From assembly GCF_014648295.1 (NCBI RefSeq), contig NZ_BMQV01000007.1, positions 1-64,000 on the forward strand: a DNA stretch of 64,000 nucleotides, in the 5' to 3' direction. The stretch comes from Shewanella saliphila (lineage in GTDB: Bacteria; Pseudomonadota; Gammaproteobacteria; Enterobacterales; Shewanellaceae). The notes beneath the pieces are model-generated. The model was not told the DNA's origin, did not search any database, and worked only from the letters and a program-made list of their open reading frames with translations. The position numbers and the translations under genes were made by a program. How positions within the stretch are numbered: position 1 is the stretch's first letter; the number at the start of each line of letters is the position of its first letter. Positions 17,157 through 26,552 of this stretch are shown here, piece by piece.

Positions 17157-20100
17157 ATGGATACCAATAAAGGAATTATTGCCTGGTTTGCCCGCAACAG
17201 TGTCGCGGCAAACTTACTCATGGCCGCACTGCTTATCGGCGGCTTATTTAGTACGTTTATCATTAATAAAGAAGTGTTTCCGACTTTTGAATTAAACCTA
17301 ATCAATATCAATGTGGCCTATCCAGGTGCAGCGCCACAAGAAATTGAAGAAGGGATTAACATCAAAATAGAAGAAGCCATTCAAGACATCAACGGCATTG
17401 ACAAAGTCACCTCTGTTGCCAGTGACAGCGTTGGCTCAGTGACCATTGAAGTTGAAGATGGTTACGATGTTCAGCAAGTTCTCGACGAAGCAAAACTGCG
17501 GGTCGATGCGATTGCCACCTTCCCGGACAACATCGAGAAACCCAATATTTACCAAATAAAACCAGAAAATAGTGTGATTTGGGTGTCTGTCTATGGAGAC
17601 ATGAATCTACATGACATGAAAGAAATGGCTAAAGCCATTCGTGATGATATTACCGATCTGCCTGCGGTCACACGTGCAACAGTCAATGGTGTGCGCGATT
17701 ACGAAATTGGCATTGAATTGTCTGAAGATAAGCTGCGAGAATATGGCATCACCTTTACCCAAGTTGCGCTAGCCGTACAAAACTCATCTATCGACTTACC
17801 CGGTGGGTCGATCCGCGCCAAAGATGGCGATATTTTATTGCGCACCAAAGGCCAGGCCTACAATGCCGATGACTTTGCCAAAATAGTGGTCACTACTCGG
17901 GCTGATGGTAGCCGTATTATGCTGCCACAAGTTGCGACCATTAATGATGATTTTGAAGAACGTTTAGAGTACACCCGTTTTAATGGCAAGCCGGCAGCGG
18001 TGATAGAAATAGCCAGTATAGATGATCAAAATGCTTTAGATATCGCCTCTCAAGTTAAAGACTATGTCGCCGAGCGCAAACTCACCCTACCGAGTAATGT
18101 TGAACTGGATACCTGGGGCGACTTAACCCACTACCTGCAAGGCCGTTTAAACATGATGTTGTCGAACATGTTTTATGGCGCACTGCTGGTATTTATTATT
18201 TTGGCCTTGTTTTTAGACCTTAAACTGGCGTTTTGGGTCATGCTGGGGCTACCGGTATGCTTTTTAGGCACCATGCTATTAATGCCTATTGAGCCTTTCA
18301 ATATGTCTATCAACATGTTGACCTTATTCGCCTTTATCCTGGTACTGGGGATAGTGGTCGACGATGCCATTGTCATCGGCGAAAGTGCCTACACTGAGCT
18401 GGAAGAAAATGGCCACTCATTAAACAATGTGATTAAAGGGGTGCAAAATGTGGCAATGCCGGCCACTTTTGGGGTATTAACCACCATTGCCGCCTTTATC
18501 CCAATGATTATGGTATCGGGCCCCATGGGGGTTATCTGGAAATCCATCGGCATGGTGGTGATTTTATGTTTAGCATTTTCGCTCGTGGAATCAAAACTGA
18601 TTTTACCCGCGCATTTAGCCCACATGAAAATCAAAAAACGGACTGCCCCGACTCATCTATTTTCGAGAATAAAATTCGGATTAAACGAATGGTTACAGCA
18701 TTTTATCCACAACAGGTACCGTTACTTTTTAGAACGCTGCATTAAAGTACGTTACAGTGTGGTTGCTGTGTTTATTGGGGTATTAATTTTATCACTGGCA
18801 TTAGTGCAAAGTGGCAAAGTGCGCTGGGTATTTTTCCCTGATATTCCATCAGACTTTATTCAAGTTCAACTTGAAATGGAAGAAGGCAGCTCAGAAGAGA
18901 ACACCTTAAAAGTGCTACAACAAGTTGAAGATGCGTTATACAAAATGAACGCCAAACTTGAAGAGCAATACGGTTATCCAATGGTGAAACACAGCTACAT
19001 TGAGCTCAGCTCACGCAGCAGCGCCTTTGTATTTACCGAGCTAACAAAAGGTGAAGACCGCGAAGTCGACGGCGTTGCCATTGCAGAAGAGTGGCGTAAG
19101 CAACTGCCTGAACTGTTATCGGTTAAAAAATTAAATATCAATGCCAGCACTAACGATGCCGGCGGAGATTTATCGTTCCGCTTAACCTCTAGTGACTTAG
19201 CCCAGCTGTCTGAGGCATCCAAGGCGCTTAAATCAAAATTAGCGACTTACGAAGGTGTGTTTGATATTACCGATAACTTCTCATCGGGCTCACATGAGAT
19301 ACGGTTAAACATCCGCCCAGAAGCTGAAGCACAAGGGCTGACATTGTCAGACTTAGCACGCCAGGTACGCTACGGCTTTTATGGTTATGAAGCTCAACGG
19401 ATCTTGCGTAATAAAGAAGAAGTTAAGGTGATGGTGCGCTACCCGCTTGATCAGCGCCGCACTGTGGGCGACCTTGAAAACATGTTAATCCGCACACCAG
19501 CTGGTGTCGCAGTTCCGTTTTCAACCGTGGCAGAAATCGAGCTAGGTGAGTCTTACGCCTCGATTACTCGTGTTGATGGCCGCAGAGCGATTACCATTAG
19601 CGCCAATGTAAATAAAAACAATGTTGAACCGTCAAAAGTGGTGGCAGAAATTCAACAAGACTTTTTACCCGAATTAACCGCGCAGTACCCTAAAGTAGCC
19701 TCTGCTTTAGATGGCGGCAGCTTAGACGAGCAAAATGCAATGCTAGGCTTGGCGCAAGGCTTTTTCTTTGCCATGTTCACCATCTACGCTTTAATGGCCA
19801 TTCCGCTTAAGTCGTACACCCAGCCATTAATCATTATGTCGGTGATACCATTTGGCATGATTGGCGCCTTATTTGGTCATTTCATGCTGGGCTTATCAAT
19901 GAGTATCTTGAGTTTATGCGGCATTGTGGCGTTAGCAGGAGTCGTGGTAAACGACTCTCTGATTTTAGTCGACTTTGTTAACCGCGCCCGCGAGCAAGGC
20001 AAGTCGTTAATGCAATCGGCCATTGACTCGGGCTGTTACCGATTTAGAGCCATTATCTTAACCTCGTTAACCACCTTTGTTGGCTTAGTACCGATTATTA

Positions 20101-20309
20101 TGGAGCGCAGTTTACAGGCTAAAATTGTTATTCCAATGGCAACATCACTCGCGTTTGGTATTTTATTCTCAACCGTGGTCACCCTTATTTTAGTGCCGAT
20201 TTTGTACATTATTTTAGATGATATAAAACGTGCATTAAGACGATTCTTTATCTGGTGGTGGCAACCTAAAACGGCTGCAGAGCCATTGGATTCAGCAGAA
20301 CATCATTAA
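17157..20309 (+). CDS. RND family efflux transporter permease subunit
   Basis: 1050-residue proton-driven exporter of the HAE-1/AcrB superfamily. TM1 lies at about 13-31 and there are two large periplasmic loops (about 35-330 and about 560-865). TM4 carries the proton-relay pair in VVDDAIVIGE (near residues 400-404). In TM10, where AcrB has a lysine, this protein reads VVNDSLILVDF, as in a distinct clade of AcrB-like pumps. The operon is MFP-RND with no outer-membrane channel and no regulator nearby, so it probably borrows a TolC-type channel. A terminator follows. Drug, dye or metabolite export are all possible. Confidence 0.92.
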   Translation: MDTNKGIIAWFARNSVAANLLMAALLIGGLFSTFIINKEVFPTFELNLININVAYPGAAPQEIEEGINIKIEEAIQDINGIDKVTSVASDSVGSVTIEVEDGYDVQQVLDEAKLRVDAIATFPDNIEKPNIYQIKPENSVIWVSVYGDMNLHDMKEMAKAIRDDITDLPAVTRATVNGVRDYEIGIELSEDKLREYGITFTQVALAVQNSSIDLPGGSIRAKDGDILLRTKGQAYNADDFAKIVVTTRADGSRIMLPQVATINDDFEERLEYTRFNGKPAAVIEIASIDDQNALDIASQVKDYVAERKLTLPSNVELDTWGDLTHYLQGRLNMMLSNMFYGALLVFIILALFLDLKLAFWVMLGLPVCFLGTMLLMPIEPFNMSINMLTLFAFILVLGIVVDDAIVIGESAYTELEENGHSLNNVIKGVQNVAMPATFGVLTTIAAFIPMIMVSGPMGVIWKSIGMVVILCLAFSLVESKLILPAHLAHMKIKKRTAPTHLFSRIKFGLNEWLQHFIHNRYRYFLERCIKVRYSVVAVFIGVLILSLALVQSGKVRWVFFPDIPSDFIQVQLEMEEGSSEENTLKVLQQVEDALYKMNAKLEEQYGYPMVKHSYIELSSRSSAFVFTELTKGEDREVDGVAIAEEWRKQLPELLSVKKLNINASTNDAGGDLSFRLTSSDLAQLSEASKALKSKLATYEGVFDITDNFSSGSHEIRLNIRPEAEAQGLTLSDLARQVRYGFYGYEAQRILRNKEEVKVMVRYPLDQRRTVGDLENMLIRTPAGVAVPFSTVAEIELGESYASITRVDGRRAITISANVNKNNVEPSKVVAEIQQDFLPELTAQYPKVASALDGGSLDEQNAMLGLAQGFFFAMFTIYALMAIPLKSYTQPLIIMSVIPFGMIGALFGHFMLGLSMSILSLCGIVALAGVVVNDSLILVDFVNRAREQGKSLMQSAIDSGCYRFRAIILTSLTTFVGLVPIIMERSLQAKIVIPMATSLAFGILFSTVVTLILVPILYIILDDIKRALRRFFIWWWQPKTAAEPLDSAEHH

Positions 20310-20330
20310 CTCAACATAAGCCAATGAGTT

Positions 20331-20363
20331 AAAAAGCAGAGCAATATTCGCTCTGCTTTTTTT
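20331..20363 (+). terminator. terminator of the RND operon
   Basis: Stem GCAGAGC/GCTCTGC (20336-20342 and 20350-20356) is preceded by AAAAA and followed by seven T. Confidence 0.88.
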
Positions 20364-20446
20364 ATGTTTTATGCGAGCCAAACAACAAAGCAACGGCGGT
20401 TATTTCGCTACAATATGCTCATGTTAATCTAATCATCATAACCATT

Positions 20447-21055
20447 ATGAGTACAACAAAGCCTACTTTAATTTACGATATCGGTAATCACCGTTATCTC
20501 AACATTACTGCTAGATGTACGTTAAGATGCCAATTTTGCCCCAAACACAATGGTTCAAAACAGGTGCATGAATACGACTTATCATTAAGTAAGCCCATCA
20601 CAGCAGAAGACATCATTCCGCTACTTGGCGATGTCACACAAATTGAAGAATACGTATTTTGTGGCTTTGGCGAATCAACTTTAAACTTGAGCTGTTTATT
20701 GCAAGTCGCAAAAGAAATTAAAGCCCGGGGCGGTAAAGTCAGAGTCAATACCGATGGGTTAGGCAATCATTTTCATCGTCGTAATATCCTGCCAGAATTA
20801 AGCCAGTATGTAGACAGTTTATCGATTTCACTCAATGCCGACACTCCAGAGGGGTATTTGCAGCACTGCCGACCTAAGTTGGCGAACTCGTACGAAGCGC
20901 TGCTTAAATTTATTGAGTTAGCTCCGCAATACATTTCGCAAGTGCAGGTCACAGCCATAAATGGCTTAGACAACGTGGATATTGAGCGTTGCCGCGCTAT
21001 AGCTGAACAATACGGTACGCAATTTAAGCAACGAGAATTAGATAAGATTGGCTAA
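20447..21055 (+). CDS. TatD-family-associated radical SAM protein
   Basis: 202-residue radical SAM enzyme of unknown substrate. The cluster motif is CTLRCQFC (CX3CX2C) near residues 23-30, with a following GFGESTL stretch in the place of the usual GGEP-like SAM motif. Short proteins with this pattern are known as the TatD-associated radical SAM family, often encoded near or fused to TatD-like hydrolases. No tatD gene is visible here. The naming is from recall of the family signature. The start is ATG at 20447, just after a short AT-rich promoter region. The next gene begins 69 bases downstream on the same strand. Confidence 0.75.
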   Translation: MSTTKPTLIYDIGNHRYLNITARCTLRCQFCPKHNGSKQVHEYDLSLSKPITAEDIIPLLGDVTQIEEYVFCGFGESTLNLSCLLQVAKEIKARGGKVRVNTDGLGNHFHRRNILPELSQYVDSLSISLNADTPEGYLQHCRPKLANSYEALLKFIELAPQYISQVQVTAINGLDNVDIERCRAIAEQYGTQFKQRELDKIG

Positions 21056-21124
21056 ACTAGACATTCTTCCTAACGCACCTTCATGCTAATATTGCTGACA
21101 AGTGAATGCTAAAAAAGTAACTCA

Positions 21125-23371
21125 ATGTTTAAACGCAAAGTGGTAAGCTCTTCTAATCCGTTATTAATTTCATCACAAGCAGCACGATGGTCACAGCAGC
21201 ATATTTTATCGCTACTCAGCCAATTAATTATCTTGCTCATTGCGGTGTTTATTATCACCAACATGGTTGTAAATCTAGGCGAACGCCGTTTACAAGAAGA
21301 CTGGGCAGATCAACGTTACAGTGAACTGCAAACTGTCGCCTCGTTGGCGTCGGATAAAGTCGCGTTTCTACAATTTAGAACTCAAACCTTTGCTAAAGCT
21401 GAGTTACTTAGACAATATTTGCAGCAGCCTTCAATAGCGCAACAACGTAAAGTCACCGACAGCTGGAGTTCGCTCACCCAGAACATTCCTGAGCTGCTAG
21501 GGTTGTCTCTGTACGACCCGCAAGGACATTTACGATTTTCAACCACCGACAGCTTTGACAACATGCAACTACCTGCCGCGCTGTTAGGTTCTGGCCGCAA
21601 TATGGGTGGCAGCGACATTTACACGTCGCCAATGTCATTCACCCCCATAGATGGCCGGCTTGAGCCCTACTTTTATCAATTATCTTGGATAGAAAACCCC
21701 GACCAAAGCGTTAAAGGTTATTTAGTCACTTATAACTCAATCACCAAATTACTTGAGTCAATCAAGCCGGCATTTTTTAATCAAAACTCGCCTATGTTGT
21801 TACTCGACACTCAAGGCTTTTTATATGCTGGAGCAAATCAACCTGAACCTTTAAGCAATATGCCAGACTCATTAGGGTCAAGTCTCAAGCAAACCTATCC
21901 CGATTTGTGGAAAGACATGGCAATGAATAATTTTGGCCAGTTTTATAGTAACGATGCCACATTTGTTTATTTAAAAGTTGAGCTCACCAGCCAATACGAA
22001 ACCAAGAGAGAATACTTTTTATTGTCGTATATCCGTCACGATGATATTGCTTCCCGCTATCTAGAATGGCGCATGGTGATTTTAATTGCAGGAGTATTAA
22101 TAGCCCTACTTGCGTCGGCCTTAATCGTATTACGACACCTGTTTGTGCTTGAGCGCCGAGCTAAACTCAATAGCTTACAGTTAAGCCATGGGCTGTTTAA
22201 CAGTGAAATGAGCTGCCTGATAGTCAATGATAGCGGCCGAATAAGCAGTGCCAACTTTAAAGCAGCCAAAGCGCTAGCCTTGTCGATCGACACCTTAACA
22301 GATCGTAATTTTCAACGTGTATTGCAACTCGATAACGAGCGCTTTGAGCAAATAAAAGAAGCCTTAGCGCATCACCAACAATGGCGCGGCGAAGTGAGTA
22401 TTGAGAGTGTTAATAGCACTTTACAAACCCACATAAGAAGTGAGCTATGCCCCAATAGCAAAGAGTCATATTGGTTGGTTACCTTTGAAGATATTACCAT
22501 TTTATATGACAGCCAACGTCAAGCCTATTTGTATCAACTGTTGAGCGACAGCGCCGTCGCCACTGCATTAACGGATTCGAGCGGCAAGTTGATTAAATGT
22601 AATAGTCAGTTCGATCACCTCATGGTACTCAATGGTGAAACCGATATCCCTATAACCGATTTATTGGGTAGTGAGCTTAAAAACCAGTGGCAAAACATTT
22701 GTGCCCAAATTAGCTTACAAGGTGAATGGACTGCGCAAATCATGCCGTTTACGCAAAGCCGTTATAACCAATGTCTAAAAACTACATTGGCTGGGCAACT
22801 TACATTTGATGGTGATATTGAATACTTAATTTGTACCTTTGAAGAAACAGTCCCCACGGTAGCCGTACACAATAGCAGTAACGTATTTGGCCATAGTAGC
22901 GCCATTGTTTTACGACTAACCGAACTTGAGCATCACTTCAATAATCTCAATGAGCAAACCAAAATTCAATCGAGCTTGTTAGTAATGGACATTAACCCTG
23001 AAGGCATTTTCAGTAGTATGGGCAACATGAGTCAACTAGAAAAACGCCAAAAAGACATTGAATTACAATTGTTAATCGAATTACCACTTAACTATCAAAT
23101 AGCCCAGTGGCAACTCGGTAAGTTAGTGATCTTATTGCCAGAGACCAATGCCACTAGTGCACATCAATACGCAATGAATGTGATGCACTGCTTAGCTGAA
23201 AACCAGTTGGCTGAAGGGATTAACATTGGTATTGCAGGGTATATGTCTCCGCAAAGTTTAGAGCAATATCTGGCTAATGCTGAAATTGCTCTAAAGCGGG
23301 CTAAGCAGTCGGTTGACCAAAATATTTGCCAAGCGTTTACTCGCCCAACCTATGCCGACCACCTCAATTAA
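21125..23371 (+). CDS. membrane sensor protein with PAS domains and a degenerate GGDEF domain
   Basis: 748 residues. TM1 at about 28-50 and TM2 at about 316-338 enclose a periplasmic sensor domain of about 265 residues. The cytoplasmic part has two PAS-like regions (about 355-460 and 470-575) and a C-terminal domain (about 600-735) with the layout of a diguanylate cyclase. The signature loop that should read GGDEF reads WQLGKL before VILLPE, so the active site is lost. The terminal ANAEIALKRAK motif of GGDEF domains is kept. It is probably a c-di-GMP-network receptor or regulator without cyclase activity. There is no EAL domain. Confidence 0.7.
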   Translation: MFKRKVVSSSNPLLISSQAARWSQQHILSLLSQLIILLIAVFIITNMVVNLGERRLQEDWADQRYSELQTVASLASDKVAFLQFRTQTFAKAELLRQYLQQPSIAQQRKVTDSWSSLTQNIPELLGLSLYDPQGHLRFSTTDSFDNMQLPAALLGSGRNMGGSDIYTSPMSFTPIDGRLEPYFYQLSWIENPDQSVKGYLVTYNSITKLLESIKPAFFNQNSPMLLLDTQGFLYAGANQPEPLSNMPDSLGSSLKQTYPDLWKDMAMNNFGQFYSNDATFVYLKVELTSQYETKREYFLLSYIRHDDIASRYLEWRMVILIAGVLIALLASALIVLRHLFVLERRAKLNSLQLSHGLFNSEMSCLIVNDSGRISSANFKAAKALALSIDTLTDRNFQRVLQLDNERFEQIKEALAHHQQWRGEVSIESVNSTLQTHIRSELCPNSKESYWLVTFEDITILYDSQRQAYLYQLLSDSAVATALTDSSGKLIKCNSQFDHLMVLNGETDIPITDLLGSELKNQWQNICAQISLQGEWTAQIMPFTQSRYNQCLKTTLAGQLTFDGDIEYLICTFEETVPTVAVHNSSNVFGHSSAIVLRLTELEHHFNNLNEQTKIQSSLLVMDINPEGIFSSMGNMSQLEKRQKDIELQLLIELPLNYQIAQWQLGKLVILLPETNATSAHQYAMNVMHCLAENQLAEGINIGIAGYMSPQSLEQYLANAEIALKRAKQSVDQNICQAFTRPTYADHLN

Positions 23372-23398
23372 CAATAAGCCGAACCTTGGCTTATTGTT
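23370..23398. terminator. hairpin between convergent genes
   Basis: An 11-bp perfect stem AACAATAAGCC/GGCTTATTGTT lies between the sensor gene and the convergent 483-residue gene. T-rich ends on both strands suit bidirectional termination. Confidence 0.7.
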
Positions 23399-23405
23399 TA
23401 TTGGG

Positions 23406-24857
23406 TCAGGGTTCGACTTGGTGATGATCTACGACCTGAGTCTCTTCGTGTAAGTTACTGTCAGCTTCAGATGTAAAAGGTTGAATGTTATCAGGCAGTT
23501 TACTTTCGGTAATCTCAACAATATTTGAGCGATTCATCGTGACTTTAAAGCGAGCATACTCAGGCTGTTGCTTACCATCTCGTAACACAGCAACAAGATT
23601 CACTTGATAACGGCGCTCAACAGATTCATTACTGATATTACCGTCAGACTCTTTATAAATCTTGGCTTTACCGCGTTCTAAATGACGAGCAAACGGCACT
23701 AAGCTGAAGTTAACCTGCTCTTGAATTTCTGAATATCCGGCCTCAAAAGGTTTATTCGCCACTTTAGTGGCAATACGGTAATGCAACACAGTCGAGTCGA
23801 CCTTATTTTGGCTATTTCGATGTTTCATGATTTCAGACACAGTATCTGGAATGTCTTGCGAGCGCATAAACTCAAGCCAAACTAGCTGCTTAGCGACAAT
23901 CGCTTGAGTACTAGTGTCGCGCAAAATACGGCTCCAACGTGGACGACCGCGTTGAATAAAACGCCACATAGCATTACGAAAATCTTCTTTAAAGATTTCC
24001 CTAAACCCGTAAATTACCGCAAGCGTAAGGACTAGGGTTAAGGTTAAACCATTAAAAAAGCCCTGGGCTTTAATAATTAACGCCGACACGACTAACATCA
24101 CCAAACCGGTAGCAAGGCCTGTGACAAACTTCTTTAACCCTATGCCAAGTGGTTTTAACTCTTCTTTTAATACCACGCCTTGCTGGATAAGACGTCGTAG
24201 CAACAGCATTTTATTCGATATCCGATTGGCATCTTGTTGGGTTTGCATCGAATTGTATTTACACACTTGTTCGCGATAATAGTTTTCGCTACGACATAAA
24301 TCCAAAGCCTTATCTTTCACTTCGCTAAAGTCTGAACTACGAGGCGAATGAGCTAATATTTTAAGTAATTGCTGCTCACAAAACCACGAAAGGTAATTAT
24401 CTGCGTGTTCAAAATATGATTTCCATTTGGGATCGCTCGGTTCATTACGACGAAATTTTTTGAGTAATTGACCCACCACATCACACAGCTCGTCTAATGC
24501 CAGATAGAAGTCACTGGCATCACTTTTTTGGCGCAGTTCTTTACCGTCAGTTTCGATAGCGACAGCAAATTGATAGGCAAATAAATTAAGGTATAAACGA
24601 AACTCTTCCATAGTCCGTTTGTTTAAACTAATAAAACGAGACTGAACGAGTGGCAGGTGTAAACCTTTGGAGTAATATGAACGACGGCCTAAAATACCAC
24701 TATGATAATATTCTTCTTCATCGAGAGTGTGTGAACCGATCCCCATCTCTGTAGGCAAATAGAAGTACAAATCAAATGTACGCTGATCCCCGGGAGCCAT
24801 TTGATGGCTAAATTTGATTGATAACGCTTCTTCTTGTTTTACTTTAACTTTTGCCAC
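23406..24857 (-). CDS. conserved-looking hypothetical membrane protein
   Basis: I do not recognise this 483-residue protein. It is mostly hydrophilic with a central pair of membrane segments (about 243-262 and 266-287) flanked by charged cytoplasmic-looking regions. The N-terminal part (about 1-130) is rich in aromatic residues. The region from about 195 to 230 looks helical. The tail from about 455 is acidic and His-rich. There is no signal peptide and no nucleotide-binding motif. It lies 68 bases downstream of the ToxR/ToxS-like pair on the same strand and may be in one transcript with them. Confidence 0.65.
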   Translation of the reverse strand: MAKVKVKQEEALSIKFSHQMAPGDQRTFDLYFYLPTEMGIGSHTLDEEEYYHSGILGRRSYYSKGLHLPLVQSRFISLNKRTMEEFRLYLNLFAYQFAVAIETDGKELRQKSDASDFYLALDELCDVVGQLLKKFRRNEPSDPKWKSYFEHADNYLSWFCEQQLLKILAHSPRSSDFSEVKDKALDLCRSENYYREQVCKYNSMQTQQDANRISNKMLLLRRLIQQGVVLKEELKPLGIGLKKFVTGLATGLVMLVVSALIIKAQGFFNGLTLTLVLTLAVIYGFREIFKEDFRNAMWRFIQRGRPRWSRILRDTSTQAIVAKQLVWLEFMRSQDIPDTVSEIMKHRNSQNKVDSTVLHYRIATKVANKPFEAGYSEIQEQVNFSLVPFARHLERGKAKIYKESDGNISNESVERRYQVNLVAVLRDGKQQPEYARFKVTMNRSNIVEITESKLPDNIQPFTSEADSNLHEETQVVDHHQVEP

Positions 24858-24924
24858 TGTTTTAAATTACATACCATTTAAAGTTTCGCCGATGTTATCG
24901 ATATTAACCTAAAGATGAATTTAT

Positions 24925-25518
24925 TCAATGTGGCTGAGGCAGAACTGCCGGTATTATCTCACAAGACCAAATACTATTACTGGGTATAAATGTTAAAGTT
25001 GCCCGCGATTGGTCATCGTTGATACTGTTGAGTTGCACCTCTAGCGGTAATGTTTCACCATTAATAAGTTGTGTTTCACTTACCGTTAACTCATTCAACA
25101 AATATCCAAGTAAGATACTGTCATCATTTATTTTTTTGTTTTTTAGCCTCATTTGTAATTCATAATTCAAGGCGTAAAAATCGACTTTAACCACATCACC
25201 TTGCAACACAATTGATTCCGCTGACGATAATTCATTACCCAAATGGTAACGCAAAACAGCATGTTGATTTTCAAGTGTGAAGGTTAACAATAATTCACTG
25301 ACAACAGAGGAAGCTGCCTGGGTTTGTGGCGGGTCAAAATAACTATCAGCACGGCAAGACAAGTGCCATTCTTGATGCAGGGGAACAAAACGTTCAAGCG
25401 CGTGAGTAAAAGTAAATAAGACAAACACCCACGTTAATACAAACAACAACTTTCCTCGCTTTGATTGTAATAATCGCCGCGCTCTTTTTCGCCACTTAAA
25501 TCCTATTCTGTTAACCAC
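24925..25518 (-). CDS. ToxS/FidL-like single-pass membrane protein
   Basis: 197 residues. A basic N-terminus and one membrane segment (about 23-42) precede a periplasmic domain of about 150 residues. That domain has two cysteines, one near its start (LSCRAD, about 55) and one near its end (WSCEI, about 187). The GTG start lies inside the end of the upstream regulator gene (8-base overlap), so the two are translationally coupled. This layout is that of ToxR-ToxS and of YqeI with a FidL-like partner, where the second protein stabilises or modulates the periplasmic domain of the first. Sequence similarity to ToxS itself is not evident by eye, so the role is inferred from architecture. Confidence 0.55.
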   Translation of the reverse strand: MVNRIGFKWRKRARRLLQSKRGKLLFVLTWVFVLFTFTHALERFVPLHQEWHLSCRADSYFDPPQTQAASSVVSELLLTFTLENQHAVLRYHLGNELSSAESIVLQGDVVKVDFYALNYELQMRLKNKKINDDSILLGYLLNELTVSETQLINGETLPLEVQLNSINDDQSRATLTFIPSNSIWSCEIIPAVLPQPH

Positions 25519-26254
25519 AAATCAGCACCTTATGCAGCCATTCTTGAGTGATAAATGGCGAGTGCATGTCATCTACAGATAATTTAATATTTTTAAACTG
25601 CAATGATTGCGACTCTGATTGACTCAAAATAAAGCTCACATAATGGCGATCTGTAGACATCGCGGCGCTGATTGAGTTCCAACGTACATCATGGCACTGC
25701 TGTAATTGAGTGGATAAACAATCAGCATGCAAAATGGCATCTTGTGGGGATTGATTATCAAATACCGATAATTGCACCACTTGCCCATCTGCAGTGAGTA
25801 CCTGCCTTATGACATCTGCTTTTGCAAATAACGGCGGATGAAGATTAGACAACACAAACAGTAGCACTGCCAATAATGCCAAAATAATAATCCCGTACTG
25901 ACCCCAGGTCAGTAACCGGTTAGGTAAGTCGAGTATTTTAGTATGTTTACCGTGAGTAGCAGGATAAAGAATGACACCTTGCTGTGGGATGTACTCTACA
26001 AGGTTAGAATGCTTAGCACATAAGTAATCAATAACATGATAAATAATGCTGATGAGTTCATTTTGAGATAATTGGTGGGCACCGCTGTCGAGCACTACGG
26101 TTTCGAGCATTGTTAATGGCACAACTTGACCCCGATGCAGAACTAATTGTTCTAGCACCCAATATTCATGATCGTTTAAATGCCACTGAGTCGATTTTGC
26201 CTGATCAGTTAACAAACGTCGCTCTTTATCAAACCAACAACATCCTATTTGCAT
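25511..26254 (-). CDS. ToxR/CadC-like membrane-anchored winged-helix regulator
   Basis: 247 residues. Residues 1 to about 105 look like an OmpR/ToxR-type DNA-binding winged helix: a recognition-helix region, then VEYIPQQGVILYP in the place of the family's terminal GY hairpin. One membrane segment follows (about 138-158). The periplasmic domain of about 85 residues has a cysteine pair (about 189 and 197) able to form a disulfide. Such one-component regulators sense periplasmic or membrane signals and bind DNA directly. There is no phosphoacceptor domain. It is the first gene of an overlapping pair and the target genes are unknown. Confidence 0.65.
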   Translation of the reverse strand: MQIGCCWFDKERRLLTDQAKSTQWHLNDHEYWVLEQLVLHRGQVVPLTMLETVVLDSGAHQLSQNELISIIYHVIDYLCAKHSNLVEYIPQQGVILYPATHGKHTKILDLPNRLLTWGQYGIIILALLAVLLFVLSNLHPPLFAKADVIRQVLTADGQVVQLSVFDNQSPQDAILHADCLSTQLQQCHDVRWNSISAAMSTDRHYVSFILSQSESQSLQFKNIKLSVDDMHSPFITQEWLHKVLICG

Positions 26255-26285
26255 GGTACTGTCTCAGCGTCGCTACTGATAAAAA

Positions 26286-26315
26286 AGTATACTCCTAAAC
26301 CCAAGCTAATTTGAA
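26286..26315 (-). promoter_or_regulatory. candidate promoter of the ToxR-like gene
   Basis: On the minus strand TTCAAA (26310-26315) and TATACT (26286-26291) are 18 bases apart, about 32 bases before the start codon. Confidence 0.35.
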
Positions 26316-26509
26316 TAAATGCCATTAAAACAAGCTAATAAGATTGTTATTACGTGAACCGCCCCCCGAATATGACGGTTTTATGAGCTATGTATCACTG
26401 GGGTACAATAAAGCGAATAATACCAACAATATCCACTTTCTACGCTATGTCAGCAAGGAAAAACCCCTAATGACATCATCCACCCCCCTACTTGCTCGAA
26501 ACGCAGGCA

Positions 26510-26537
26510 TAAAAAAAGCTGGCTAAGCCAGCTTTTT
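26510..26537. terminator. terminator of the DUF481 gene
   Basis: Stem AAGCTGGC/GCCAGCTT (26516-26523 and 26527-26534) with a TAA loop has A and T runs on its two sides. It lies 15 bases after the DUF481 stop. Confidence 0.85.
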
Positions 26538-26552
26538 CACGATGACATTGGC

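Noticed and set aside
26344..26526. 60-codon open frame before the DUF481 terminator
   Set aside because: It runs into a terminator stem, starts at a weak codon context and has no ribosome site.
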